A stretch of 64,000 nucleotides of DNA from Heterodera schachtii (Eukaryota; Nematoda; Chromadorea; Rhabditida; Heteroderidae), in assembly GCA_023374025.1 (NCBI GenBank), contig SIJG01000065.1, positions 481,496 through 545,495 of the forward strand, written 5' to 3'. The first letter of the stretch is position 1. Every line of letters starts with the position of its first letter. Shown piece by piece: positions 37,909-49,976 of this stretch. Both the position numbers and the translations under genes were made by a program. Under the pieces are notes generated by a model. That model saw nothing but the letters and a program-made list of their open reading frames with translations, ran no database searches and was not told where the DNA came from.

Positions 37909-40900
37909 TCAAAAGCGTCGCGACGACACGGCCGACGAGTAACGCATCGGCGAATAGTCGCGCGAACGACTGCGCGAGCGCGACCGACGGTGACGCTTGC
38001 TTGAGCGAATTGGCGAGCGAGAACGGTCGCGAACGCGATGTTTACGGGACAGACCGGCACCGCCACCATTGTAAGACTGCGCCTCAATGCCTTTCAGTGT
38101 GTCCTAAGCAAGAAACCGTAAACAATGAAGGAATTTGGAAAAAATGACGTTTTTATGGGGGACGACGCCCTACTCGGGGGAGGGAGAGAGAGACAGAGAG
38201 AGAGGAGAGAAGGGAGAGAGAGAAAGAGGGGGAGGGGGCAAGCGAACGATTTTCGAGTTCAATTTTCACTCTACCTGCAACGTGTTCACCAACAATTTGC
38301 AACGGTCGTCGTGCGCAACTCTTGACTGTCGAATCAGTGAAATTGCAGTGACCAACGTCTCAATGGCGGAAGCATAGTCTCCGCTGGCGGCGTCGCTGAC
38401 AGCGCGGTGAATAGCGGACGAAGACACCGTTTGGTTGCGGTTCATAATTTCCTGAAACTCGGCCTCCGAAATCATTGCAGCAGCAGTTCCATTGTCCATA
38501 TATGCAGTAGCTTAAGTGATAACAGAACAGCCATTTTTGAACGCATTTTTATTTTATTCAAAATAAATTTTAAACGTAACAAAGAATAACCAACCTCCGT
38601 ATCCCGGGTAAACTTGCGGGTTGATGTGCGCCCCGGGCGGAAAGCCAGGCGGCGGTTGCATCGCGTGCATTGGCTGTGCCGACGCCATCATCTGGTGACC
38701 GGCTGAAACTGCGGTCATCATGGTCGGTTGACGCTGCTGCTGTTGGTAGGCAGACATTAGACCGCCGCCGGGGCCAACGGCCATTGTCATCGCTGGGGGC
38801 GGCGCGGCAGTGTTAACACCAGCTGAAAACACCAAAATATTATTTAATATTATTTAGATATCAAGAATCACACAGAATGTATTTAAATCGCGTTATTATG
38901 TTATTTTAGTAAATCAAAAATCGCATCGGAGAGCGAGCATTCCTGGCCAACTAGCCTAGGGACTGATGGATTGCGGGGGGCGGTCGACTCATCGCGTTTT
39001 GCAGTGCGGCGTGAGCCACAGCAGCTTGCTGTTGCTGCTGGACAGCAACAACCTGCGGCTGTTGTGGCTGATGGTGGGGCTGGTGATGTTGCGGAGGTTG
39101 TTGTACGACGATGTTAGGAGGCGGCACCGAAATGCCCCCTGGTGGCCCAGCTCCTCCCCCCAGGGCACCGCCACCCAATTGTTGGTGATGCTGTGGCATG
39201 GCAGTGGCAACGGCTAATTGTTGTTGGCGCTGTTGCTGCTGCAGAAATTGCAGGGAGTGCTGCTGCTGCTGGGCCGCCGCCAGCGAAGCGGCGGCCGCAA
39301 CAGCCATTTGCTGTTGTTGCTGTTGGACAGCAGCAACTACAACAGTGGGAGAGACCAACGAATTAATTGCGCATCTGACGAGAGGCAAATACTTGCCGAC
39401 CCCACCCGTGTTCACTATTTGAGTCCGTCGCTCCCCCCACGGCCTTTTATTATTTGTTCATTACTTGTCAAATTAATGATGTTACATCCTTTTTGCCATC
39501 AAATACCACCTTTACCTGGTGCGGTGCCAGCCGAAACTACATGCCCCGGCGCCGGAGCTGAAACTGTTGGAGGTGGTCTACTGCCGGCCGGCGCATTAGG
39601 GAAGTTCAGACTGAGAAGGCTGGTAGGCTGAACAGAAGCACTCTGAGAGACAGGCCGAGCCAACTGTGCCAAATTGATGGAGGACATCAGCTGAGGAACG
39701 GGCGCGCCATTGGTGCCAATGCGCACAGTGCCAATGTTGACCACTTTTTCGTCCTTCTGACTTTTCTAAAACTTATTGAGTTATACAAATCTGTAGTTTA
39801 CTTCATTGCGCTCTGATTTTTTTAAAAATCAATTTTTCAAAACTTCCAATTTATTTCAACTCATTGTCAGGGACGTAGCCAAACTTTATTGTTATTTTGA
39901 GAAGTGAACGGACTTAAAATGGGTCGAATACTTCCACCGGATTTTCCTTCAGTTTTCCATTAAATGTTGTCCATCAATTAATTCCCGCTCTTATGAATCT
40001 GTTTAAAGTCCAACACCGTATGATTGGTCCATTAGTGTTAAAATTTTAATGCAATCATTATTTTCAATTATGAGATTCCTATCCATCATGACTGAGAAAA
40101 CACAAAAAATTTGTTGAAAATTCATTCAGGTGTGAAATTTAAATACAATTTCTCATGAATAAACAATTTTTTCGAAAATGGAATGGAAAACCAAAATGAC
40201 AAATCTAAAACATTAATTTTCTATGTTTTTATAAAAATGTGACACGAATTTGCAATTTTATAAGCAGTATAGAAGTTAGACAATTTGTTTTTGCTTTATA
40301 AATATAATACATTAATATTGGGGAAGAAAAACTTATGTAAATTCTGTATTGAAAATAAAAATCTCGTGGATTTAACTCACTGTCAGAAAGGATTTTCAAT
40401 CATCTCATAAAAATGCTTTTCTTTCTATTGTTAGCCTTAAATAAATTGAATGTCGGAAATTTTATGAGACGATCTTTTAAGACTGGTTATAGTAAGTATT
40501 GATGGTTTAGAGGCTATGTGCTAAGCGAAATGAGTTTATCCAACCATTTTCCATGACATTTAAAATGCGACTCATAGGATTGTTATCGAAAGTTGGTCCA
40601 AATGAGTAGGATAAGGCAATAAATGACGTAGCCAGGAAGAGGTTATTGCACTAAGCCGGGCACAAGTCCCCTTTTTTGTTTACGTTTCTTTTGTTTGCAA
40701 AGTGTAAGGGGTGACAAAATGCCAAGGGATCGATTGGACTGGCTACGTCCCGACAAGCAATGATCGGAGTTCAAAGAAATGCAAAGAATGCAGAAGAGCC
40801 ATAGGATAACATTTTGCAGAAACAAGAGGGGACCTGGTCGTAGCGTTTGGTGGCCTCCTCCAACTTGGCCAACGACTGCTTAGTGTACGGCAACACCGCC

Positions 40901-41701
40901 AGCGATTGTTCGTGCAGCTTTTTGCTTGGCAATTTCTCCATGACCGCTTTCACCGACGGTTCACTGGCGAACACTGCCAGCGCAAAACCTTTGCTTTGTC
41001 CGTTGTTGCGATTCTCGTAGAATTTCACGTCAATCATATCGTCGACGCCGAGGGTTTGAATCAGTTTCTTAAAAAATGAATAGTGAAATAACTAACACAG
41101 TGCGAATGGAAGCTGAACAAAGCCGAAACAACGAGTTAATTAAACCTGGAGTTGATCGTCTGTGGTCCACCAAGTCATATTGCCAATGTAGCAGCAGTAG
41201 CGTTTGCCACTTTGCGACCCGCCAGCAATGCCGGGCTCAGATTTGATCATCATAGGCATGGCAAACGACGATTTGTGCTGAATCGAACTTGGCAAAGACG
41301 AAATAACTTCAGCCGATTCGCGCTTTTCAGAGAGTGCACCGGACGGAGCCATGGCTTCGTCGTAAAGGTCTTCCACTTCTTCTTTTCTAAACAGTATATA
41401 CAAATGCTGCTGAATGGAACTAGAAGCCAGTGTTTTTCATATAAAATTTGTTGGGACAATGCCGACCTGACTCAATGATTGATAAGTAGATAATATCTAG
41501 TGCTTTTTTAAAAGGCATCCCATTTGTTTTATCCGTCGGACCATTAAATAAGTGGTCAATGGACGCATTCACATACGTTGTGGGTTGATTTTGGTGTTGG
41601 TCCTCCTCGTCATCACCAAGAACCTCCTTTTCATCCAAATCATTCAAATTCAGCGCTTCATCACCGTCAGTACCATCCAAAATAGCATTAATATCAGCCA
41701 T
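37909..41701 (-). CDS. CPSF6: Cleavage and polyadenylation factor CFIm68-like (CPSF6)
   Basis: The large cleavage factor I subunit, which selects poly(A) sites and binds CFIm25. The start MADINAILDGTD at 41701 opens an acidic N-terminus. The RRM has RNP2 CCYIGNMTWWTTDDQL at ~41150-41195 and RNP1-region NGQSKGFALAVF at ~40990. Its usual proline-rich middle is here Gln/Ala/Pro/His-rich (38950-39345, long CAG/CAA-encoded Q runs) plus a Met/Gln/Pro-rich exon at ~38590-38820. The conserved C-terminal block ISEAEFQEIMNRNQTVSSSA continues GDYASAIETLVTAISLIRQS (~38330-38470). An RS domain follows (SRSRSRDYS) and ends SSRRF at TGA 37909. A ~1 kb intron lies at 39760-40790. The C-terminal match to CPSF6 is close. 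Confidence 0.92.
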
Positions 41702-41935
41702 TCTATTTAAAATGTTTTGATAAGCCTAAAAAAGCATTTAAAGAAGGTACAAATGAGCAAATATTCATGTTTAAACAAACTATCCAATTAATTAAATATA
41801 AAGGTAAGTAGTAAACAATAATAATGAATAAGAATTTTTTTGATTTCAGAGTCATTTTAATTGTCGGTCGAACAAATCATGAAACAACAAAACAAGATGG
41901 AATAACAAAACAGTGATAAGCTTGCAAATTTTTAA

Positions 41936-42702
41936 TCAAATAAGTAACTTTTCCACATCTTCTTTAATCTTCTGAATCTGAGACTTCAACTGAGATCCTT
42001 CATTTTGAATGATCGAAGTTGCGATCACCTAAAGGAATAAGTAACAAGTAAATTCCCTGTTTACAAGGGAGTTCTTCAAAGTTTATTTAGAATTTAACCA
42101 AACAATAATCAGATTCGCAGCGAGTCTTATAAAACCCTAGATACATAGGTATTTAATAAAATAAAAGGTTATCTTTTTGGTGTTTTTCTTAATTGCTCTA
42201 TACATAAATAAAAATGGATTGACATTTATTTTTGTTCGGTAAATTAAAGCAAAGCAAACCCACCGGCCGAGTCACACCGCATGCACGCCCAAGTGCAGCC
42301 TAAATATTTAACTTATTTTAGAACTTCAAAAATGGTCAATCACCTTGCTTTTCACGAATACATATGGGACGTTTTTGTCTTCGCACAACAATGGCAAATG
42401 CAAAATGATTTCCAATGGTTCTGCATCAGCTGCCAAAATGATCACCTAGAATTAAGGAATTTATTTTTAAATATAAGTTCCAAAACTTATATCACCTCAG
42501 CAATGCCTCGGTTCAGTGTTTTGGTTGCCTCATTAGCACCCTTTTTCAATTGATGATAGTTCATTGCCTGTTGAACAAGATCAAGCAACTTCTGAGAAAG
42601 TTGAATATCCGCCAAAGGGTAGGCCTAAAGAAAAAATTGATTGGAAATGAAAATTGAAAAATATTTGACCTTTGGATTCACTTCTTCACCTCCTTCAGTC
42701 AT
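41936..42702 (-). CDS. SNU13: SNU13/15.5K (NHP2L1) kink-turn RNA-binding protein
   Basis: An L7Ae-family protein of U4/U6.U5 snRNPs and box C/D snoRNPs. Five exons read [80 protein letters not shown] and [12 protein letters not shown], then [16 protein letters not shown] and TGA at 41936. Length is ~130 residues, as in the family. The kink-turn contact motif ([11 protein letters not shown]) is intact. Confidence 0.95.
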
Positions 42703-42926
42703 TGCTATTAATATAAGCTTTAAAAACTTAATCTGTAGATAAAAATTGTATACGGAGTATTTTTTATTAGTCCACTCGCTTAAGATAAAAAAAAGACAAT
42801 TCTGTTACATATACCTAGGTAGGTTATTTAATGGCGGAACAGTGAATTTCATTGCCGTTTTTTCATTGCATTGTTGTTTCATTGCCAAATGTTTGAGTAC
42901 CATACATATCGTTTAATTATTATTAG

Positions 42927-43933
42927 TAGGGTTATACATAAGTTGTATGCACTAAAAAATGCCAAATATGCGCATAAAATATGCTCTACACACCATTCCA
43001 GAAATGAGCTGCTGTACCAAAAAAGATTTGCATGTGTGGCTAAGTGGTTTTTGTAAGATAGTAAAGGACAAAGGGAGGAGGTTCGAGTCCGTTGTGCAAC
43101 ATGAATATTTTTATTTATTTTTGTCCAAAAAATTAAAAAATGACGATTTTTGTGAATTATTTTTGGAGTTTTTTGCCAACTAAATTGGTCAATCTTGGTA
43201 TCATTCGAAAGCTCTTGATGAGGAGAAGCTTTTTCTAAGCAAATGCAAAGCAATTTGATGAGTTAGAAAAAAGATATGGGACTTCTAAACTTCTAACTTT
43301 TGATCTAGTGCATAAACAAAAATACTTTTTGCATTAATCGATGCAGAATTTTTTTCTCTACCGGCATGCAAAATTTAAAGCGAATATAACGTATAGAAAA
43401 AAATTAAACGTAACGAAGTAAATTCGGTTTTTCTCTATTAACAGAGATAAAGAAATAGTACGCCAAAATGAGAGATGTTTTTTTCTCTGCACTCTCTATT
43501 TATTGGTTCATGTCTCGTTTTTTGAGCTGGTGTGTCTAAAAACCTCTCAAATATGCCCTAAAAACCCGAAAAATGCCCAAATATGCACTAAAATATACCG
43601 TAAAAATTACCCAAAATGGCCTTTAACCCTCGAAAAAATGCCAAAAATTGTGTAAAAATTCAGATTTACTTTAAAAACATAAAAGATCCTTATGGGTGTT
43701 TTTCGCTTTTTTTGCATCTTTCTTACGAAAATTTGCAAAAAATGGCCGAAATATGCTCTAAAAATGCAAAAATGGCAAAATATGCATTTATTCGCGCAAA
43801 CCCCCAAAATATGCTTTTATATTAAACCTCAACCAAATCAAAAAAATTTAACGTAGAAATGCTATTTTAGAGCCCCTTTCTTCATAGCATATGAGCAGAA
43901 AAAATATGCAAATTCATACAAATTATAACCCTA
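42927..43933. mobile_element. Non-autonomous hAT-like element, 1.0 kb
   Basis: Termini TAGGGTTATA and TATAACCCTA are perfect inverted ends. The flanks are an exact 8-bp duplication ATTATTAG (42919-42926, 43934-43941), the hAT hallmark. The interior carries ATATGC/AAATATGCxx repeats, the sequence GGTATCATTCGAAAGCTCTTGATG shared with 5619-7241, and a tRNA-like segment at 43028-43100. No transposase frame is visible. It lies between SNU13 and the RBM34-like gene. Confidence 0.9.
43028..43100 (+). other. Degenerate tRNA-like segment inside the hAT-like element
   Basis: Contains a box A match (TGGCTAAGTGGT) and a box B match (GGTTCGAGTCC) at tRNA spacing. Outer ends TTGCATG and TGTGCAA can form a 7-bp acceptor-like stem with two G-T pairs. 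No convincing anticodon stem, so it is a pseudo-tRNA or a tRNA-derived Pol III promoter, not a working tRNA. Confidence 0.55.
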
Positions 43934-44383
43934 ATTATTAGGAATACGATTTTCAGGCTCTAAAAACAGTACGCATTCGTTTTTTTCACAAATGCCGGGG
44001 ATTTGCGGAGGAATTATACGGAAATTTAGTATTTCAAAAAACGGTAAGAAAAATAGAATTGAAAAAAGGATAATAGTAACGGATGGTACCCCCGAAATTT
44101 TTTTTTCAGAAAGTTGTTATAGGTTTTCGTGGAACAGTCTGACACCCATATCGACTTAGGTATTTCGAATCCCAAACCCGAATTCGAACAAAAAATCGAA
44201 AACTTAATTTTTCGACAAATTGAAAATATGCAACAAAACTACATAGAAAAAAAAAATTGTTTTTTTCGAAAAGAGGGGTGTCATCCGTACAATACCGAAA
44301 AATGATTCATAAAAAGACCGATTTTACTTTTTTCTTTTTTAGAATCGAAGGAGGATTTTTGCATTGAAAACGACAATTTGGAA

Positions 44384-46124
44384 ATGATGGCGGAGCTCAG
44401 TGAGGAGGACATGGACTCATCTGAAGAAGACGAAAATTGGAAGGAAATTAACGGCGAGGAACAAAACACATCGGCAGGACAGAAGGGGACGCAAGTTTCG
44501 CGAAGGTACGCATAAAAGTTGGGCTCTTTTGTTTTTTCATGATCTTAAACACACCAAATAGCTTCCCCCTGCAATTTTGGCTTTTGAACCCCCCCCCCCC
44601 CCCAAAGCAATGAATTTCACAATCTTTGGCCTACCTAAAATAACTTTAAATGCATAAACCACCTAACCTAACCCACCAAAACTTCAATGGTTATCTATAC
44701 CAATCTTACTAAAGTTTTCAATTTTGGTTCAAATTTGGACGGTATTCGGGGTTGTCGAAATGGATGACAAATTATGATTAGGGACCCTCCTAAAATCCCG
44801 GTAACATTTTTTTGAGATTTTTAAACAAAACTAAGATCCAGTTCTAGCCCAAAATAATTTCGTATTCATTCAAAAACTGCCTTATCTATTCACGGTATTA
44901 AGAAAAAGATTAAAAGAAAGACTCGAACAGCGAAAGGCCAACGAAATGAGAACCGTTTTTGTGGGAAATGCGCCACCGACTTCAACGCGGAGAGACATTA
45001 CCAAAATATTCCGGTTAAATATTCTTTTTCTTCTATTTTTTATTTCCCTTTTGTTTTGACAGGGCTTTCGGAAAAATTGAGGCCGTTTATCAGCGGACTT
45101 TGCTTCAGATGACGGAGAAATTGACAAAATTGATGGAGGGAAAGGACAAAACATTGAAAGACCGCTTAAAATCGACCAATTTTTTTGTTCGTTTTTCTTC
45201 GCAAGAGGAAGCTGAGAATGCGGCATGCAAAATGTTTTATGTCACTTTTTGATGAATTCAACAAAATGTTAAGGAATGGGACTCATTTGGGTGGCAACAC
45301 AATTCGAGTGACGACAAGCAACCGACGCAAATTTGAGCACTCACTGTAAGGCTTTCAAATTTAGTTATAAAGCGAAATTTTTTGATTTATGTAGACAAAA
45401 GTTCCATATTTTTAAAATAATTTAACAATCACATAAAATGATCATTTGAGAGGAGACTTTGCTTTAGCCAAATATATCATATTTCATTAGAATCCGTTCA
45501 TTGAACTGGAAAAAGAATCTTAGAACGCCCATTTTCTGATTTAGAAGAATCATTGACAGAATTGAATTACTTTTTTCTTATCATTTTTTCCATCAATTAG
45601 TTCCATTTTTCTCGGCAATTTGCCATACTCCGCCACCGATGACCAAATCCGTGCCCATTTTGCCCACTGCGGCCCCATCTTCGCCGTTCGCGTCCTCCGC
45701 AACAAAAACAATGGCATGGGCACAGGTGTCGCTTATATTCAGTTTGAGCAACGGTTAGTTATATTTGTCGTGTTATTTCGGATTTCAAAAAAGGAACAAA
45801 GCTTTAGTGAATCTTGCATAAAAGCGTTGGAAATGAATGGGCAGCAATTGGATGGTCGTCTTTTGCGAGTTGCAAAAGTGGCCAAAAAGAAAAAGGTGAA
45901 CCGATGCCAAAAACGGAAAAATGGCATTTTGTCATGAAATTTTAAGTTGTTGGTCAAAACAAACATTCGCAACTCTTCTTCAAACAATGCGACGAAAGGT
46001 CAAAGGGAAACCGCGAAAGCGCCGAAGGGAACGGAAAGGTGACGAATTTATGAAATGGACAAACAATGGAAAGAAGGCGATTATTACCAAACCCCAAAGA
46101 GTTCGAATTACCATTGGGGCATGA
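44384..46124 (+). CDS. RBM34: RBM34/Nop12-like nucleolar RNA-binding protein
   Basis: Likely an rRNA-maturation factor. It opens with an acidic leader (AELSEEDMDSSEEDENW). After a basic linker, RRM1 runs from ~44950 (MRTVFVGNAPTSTRRDITKI, then FRAFGKIEAVYQRT) through FFVRFSSQEEAENAACKM. Then HLGGNTIRVTTSNRRKFEHS leads to RRM2 at ~45600 (SIFLGNLPYSATDDQIRAHF), then GTGVAYIQFEQR and ALEMNGQQLDGRLLRVAKVA with a KKKK tail. This order matches RBM34/Nop12. Start 44384 is the first in-frame ATG after an acceptor-like TTTTAG and an upstream exon may be missing. The 3' end is uncertain: one frame stops at 45935-45937, another basic Lys/Arg-rich frame runs to 46124. Confidence 0.75.
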
Positions 46125-49100
46125 AAATCGCCTAAAATTGACCTGACCGACTGTCTGTTCTCTCTTTTCCTTAGTGATGGAAAATGGAGGACAGAGAAAC
46201 GGACAAAAGGAGAGACACTCTTAAGAATAGGGAAGGAACACAAAGAAATTACACTAATACATAATGGCATTCCAAGGTTTGTCGTGCTCAAAAGAAAAAA
46301 ACGCCCGGCAGAAAAAGGGACAGAGAGGAAAAGGAAAAGAATTGGCAAAAAATGGAATAAAAGGGAGACGAAAGGAGGGGCAAAGAGGAAAAGTTTGATC
46401 AGCTGAACAGCAAAGGACCGTCGAATCACTCAATTGTTTTAATCTGACCGTTGTTTTTGTTTATTTACCTATTTATGAAATAGAATATTTTATTATTCTT
46501 GGCATTGCCTTTTCGACATTTTAGAAAGACAAATTACCCGCCGCTAATGCAAAAGTCGTGGAATTTGCCTTAAGGAATGGGCTGCTTATCTCCAGTGCCA
46601 ATCTTTGCTGGCCCGGCTAATAGCATAATTTGTGACTTTGAAGCTTTAAAAATGTTTCATTGCGCGGACAAATTTTTGTTGGGAAATTCAAAGTGCAAAG
46701 GAAATGTATATAATCTTAAAATACTATTGGAGAAACATTTTCCACGAATTTCAGTTTATTTATTAGGTAATTAATATGATAAAAATAATTCTCCAATTTG
46801 CGCGTGCCATTCTCTTCGTTTGTCCGGACAAAGCCTTCTTAGGTCATTTTAAGCAATGAATTGACAACCTGAAGATGATAAGGGGGTGATGCTGATGGTT
46901 CGTTCGTTCGTCCGCCATCTTTCGGATGCTTTCGTTATTTTTGTCCGTCCCTTTCCCCTCCCATTCTTTCCCCCCCCCCCCATTTATGACCATTGCCCCG
47001 CCGGGCTAAAAAGGTCATCGTAAATAATCGACCAAAAAGACGCAGGGAAAAGAGGAATAATTTGGGATGGTCGGCGTTTGACCGCAAAGGCAAAGAAAGG
47101 CAAACAGTCGGTGATTCTCTCTCTCTCTTTTGCCTTTCGTTCATTTGTTTTGCGTTTACTCCCTTTGCATTATTACCTTTGGCTCGGACAGTAAAATAAG
47201 CAATCCTCGCCAAATTGGCCTTATTGAAGCAGGCCACAGCTGGCAATAATTCACTGGGCGGGGCAACGGAAATGACTTTTATGAGTCGGTTGATCGGATC
47301 CATTGAGTTTGGCCTATTCATTCGTTGCCCATCCATCATCCGTCTTCATTTATCGCCCTTTTACTCTTTCTATAAGCCTTTCTTCTGCTCCTCCTCAAGT
47401 TTTACTCTTCTCCTCCCTTTCTTCTTTTTCCTCCATCCCCCAAAAGGTGCGTAAATCACCCCGTCTCCCCCCCCCCCCCCGCCCCCCCCTCTCCTCCCCT
47501 CCCCGTGCATCCGTCCGCCGACCGGTCACATTCGTTCCCCCCCCCCCCCCTCCGTTTTCCCTCTGTTCTTCCCGCTGCCCATCTGTGCACTTCCCGTGGG
47601 TGCTCCGTCTATTTTTCATTTACATAAGTTGGCTTCGACTGTCCAACATTGAAATTCACAGTTGGGGGCCCATCAGTAACAAATGCGTAAATGTGCCACT
47701 TTTGTTTTTGAATTCACCTCGGAACTTCCCACCAAAGACCCATTTAATCTCCACCTAACAAATAAGAAGGTTTTCTCACTGTTTCTGAAATAATAAAATT
47801 ATTTTCAAATTCCATAAAAAATTCTTAGTCTCAAATAAAAATATGAAAAGAATCGTAAGAATGTACAACATTTTAAACTGAATGAAAATTATAATGGATT
47901 AAGTACGATTAATAATTTGGTTTCATTTCCTATGGATTGGTCCATTAAATTCTAATAGCCAACGCTTTGCTTTTGCGCGATATTTACCCCCACCTTTGCC
48001 CCCATAGTCAGCCAATTCCGTCCAAATAATAAAATCGGCCCGTCAATCCAACCCATCCAGCAGATGGTTAGTCGTTGTGAAGATGATGGATTGGATGGGA
48101 TGAATTGAATTGAATATTAGCGGGGGTGGAGGAGAGCGATTTGGGAAGGCAAAAGCAACGAAAGCCAACAAATCATAAGTCACAACTTTCGTCCCGTAAC
48201 ATTCCAACAGTTGGCCAAATTAACCGCTGAGTAATCAGCAGAATACTTGCAAAAGCAGAAGAAGGAAGAACTGGCTAATGAAGAGGGTCAGAGAAGTGAC
48301 CAGCCAATGGGAGAGCGAAGCAACAGAAAATTATTGTGAAAAGTGCCCAATGAACTCTCATAAATCCCCCCCCCCCCTCGAAAGTCAGTCACCCCAATCA
48401 CTTCATGATCGATAGTCCTTTTCTTAAATTCGATTATTTGCCGAAAAAGACAACAAACACTTCACGGAACATTTGACAGTGTTTTTGCGCAATGCCAGCA
48501 AAATTTTCTCCCCCATTTGCTGGACAAACAATGGAAGAAGCAGGGCAAAACTGTTCACAGTTCATTCTGTTTTTGTTTGTCCATTTAAGAATAATGGCTG
48601 TGGATAATTTTTTCCAATTACCCCCAAAATTCCCTTTCTCCTTTCAGGGAAACTCATCCGCAAAAAAAAAAAAAAAAAGATTAAGGCCGACAGAGAGACA
48701 AATTCAAATTTGGCGAGTGCCGTCTCCAGCGGGCACAGCTTAAAACATTCGCACGCGCAGCAGAAGGGTCTCTCAAAAAACAAACGTTTGGTTTATTTGT
48801 TTTCAGTTTTGATCCGTCGTCCATCCCATCTTTCCTCCCCCCTTTTTAAGTTTTTGTTTCTTTCTGTGCCTTTTTGTGCCAATTTGCCACCTTTCCCATT
48901 TTTCTTTTCATATGCAAATTTTCTTTCTCCCCACGCACTTTCAATCTGTTCACTTTACGTTTGGAGGCTTTCGCAAATGTTTTTCGATTTGCATATTTTC
49001 CTTTTTTATAATTGGCAAAGGTTTTTTGTTTGCCTTTTGTGCCCCGATTCTTTGGCCTATCCACCACAACAATTCATCAACACGGCAATTCCCTCTCGAG

Positions 49101-49976
49101 GGAATTGGCCAAGGCCGTTGGAAATTCAATTTTAACCCCCGAGGGACAAATTTTGGCACAATTGCCGAGGTCAATGGACAAGGCATTTGTGGGTTTGTTA
49201 TTTGAGAAGCAGTCAAAAATTCAAAGCTTTTCCGCTTTTCCTTTTGGTCCCTTCCTATCGAAGCATTGCCATTTTCTGTAATTTAATTTATTTTTTGGAT
49301 ATTTCTCTATTCTTTTCCTCGGAATATTTGTGTCAAGGCCAAACTCACCAACCGCACAATTTACATTTTTAATTATGAATTGTATATTTTTTTCCAAACA
49401 TCCATATTAAAATTATTTTACTTTTTTATTTTATTTAAAATTACTTTATTTTTTATTTCATTTCCATTTTTATTTTCCCCTTTTTCTTGCCGGTGTCAAT
49501 CGCTAAATGAATGTGACCTTCACACGCTGAGTGCCGAAAAGCTCCGCCGGCCGTAAAATTGATTTATTAATGCCACACAAACGATATTCGGCACCCTTTA
49601 GATGGATTTTTCCCTGTCATCAAATGCCAAAAATAGAAGGACAGGCGGTCGATTGTTTTTTTTTGATCAAAATAAACGTTTTCTTCTTTTCTCTGTTCCT
49701 CTGATTTTTCTTTTCTCTTTTCTCCCTTTTTTGCTGTTCCCCCGGGGGATAAGCCAAATCCCCGCCGCCGTCGTTCTTTTGTCGGCTCCTTTCATCTGCG
49801 AATTCATTTCCTTTGTTTTTGGCTAAAAATTCTTTTGACACATTAATTTTGTGTGACCTTAACAAATAATTGCTGTTGTAAACAGTTTTAGAACATTTTT
49901 TGATCAATTAATACATTTAATTTGCTTTGGGTTTGAAATAGTTTTTTATTTCAAATTTATATTCTTATCATTTATT
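46125..49976. other. 3.8-kb intergenic region with C-runs
   Basis: No exon I can support. Several poly-C tracts occur (46971-46982, 47466-47480, 47537-47551, 48366-48377), plus a run of ~18 A at 48661. Open frames here are short or low complexity. The stretch could hold Prickle 5' non-coding exons or regulatory DNA. Confidence 0.5.

Noticed and set aside
47395..47619. Gly/Arg-rich minus-strand frame
   Set aside because: Complement of poly-C intergenic tracts; low complexity only.
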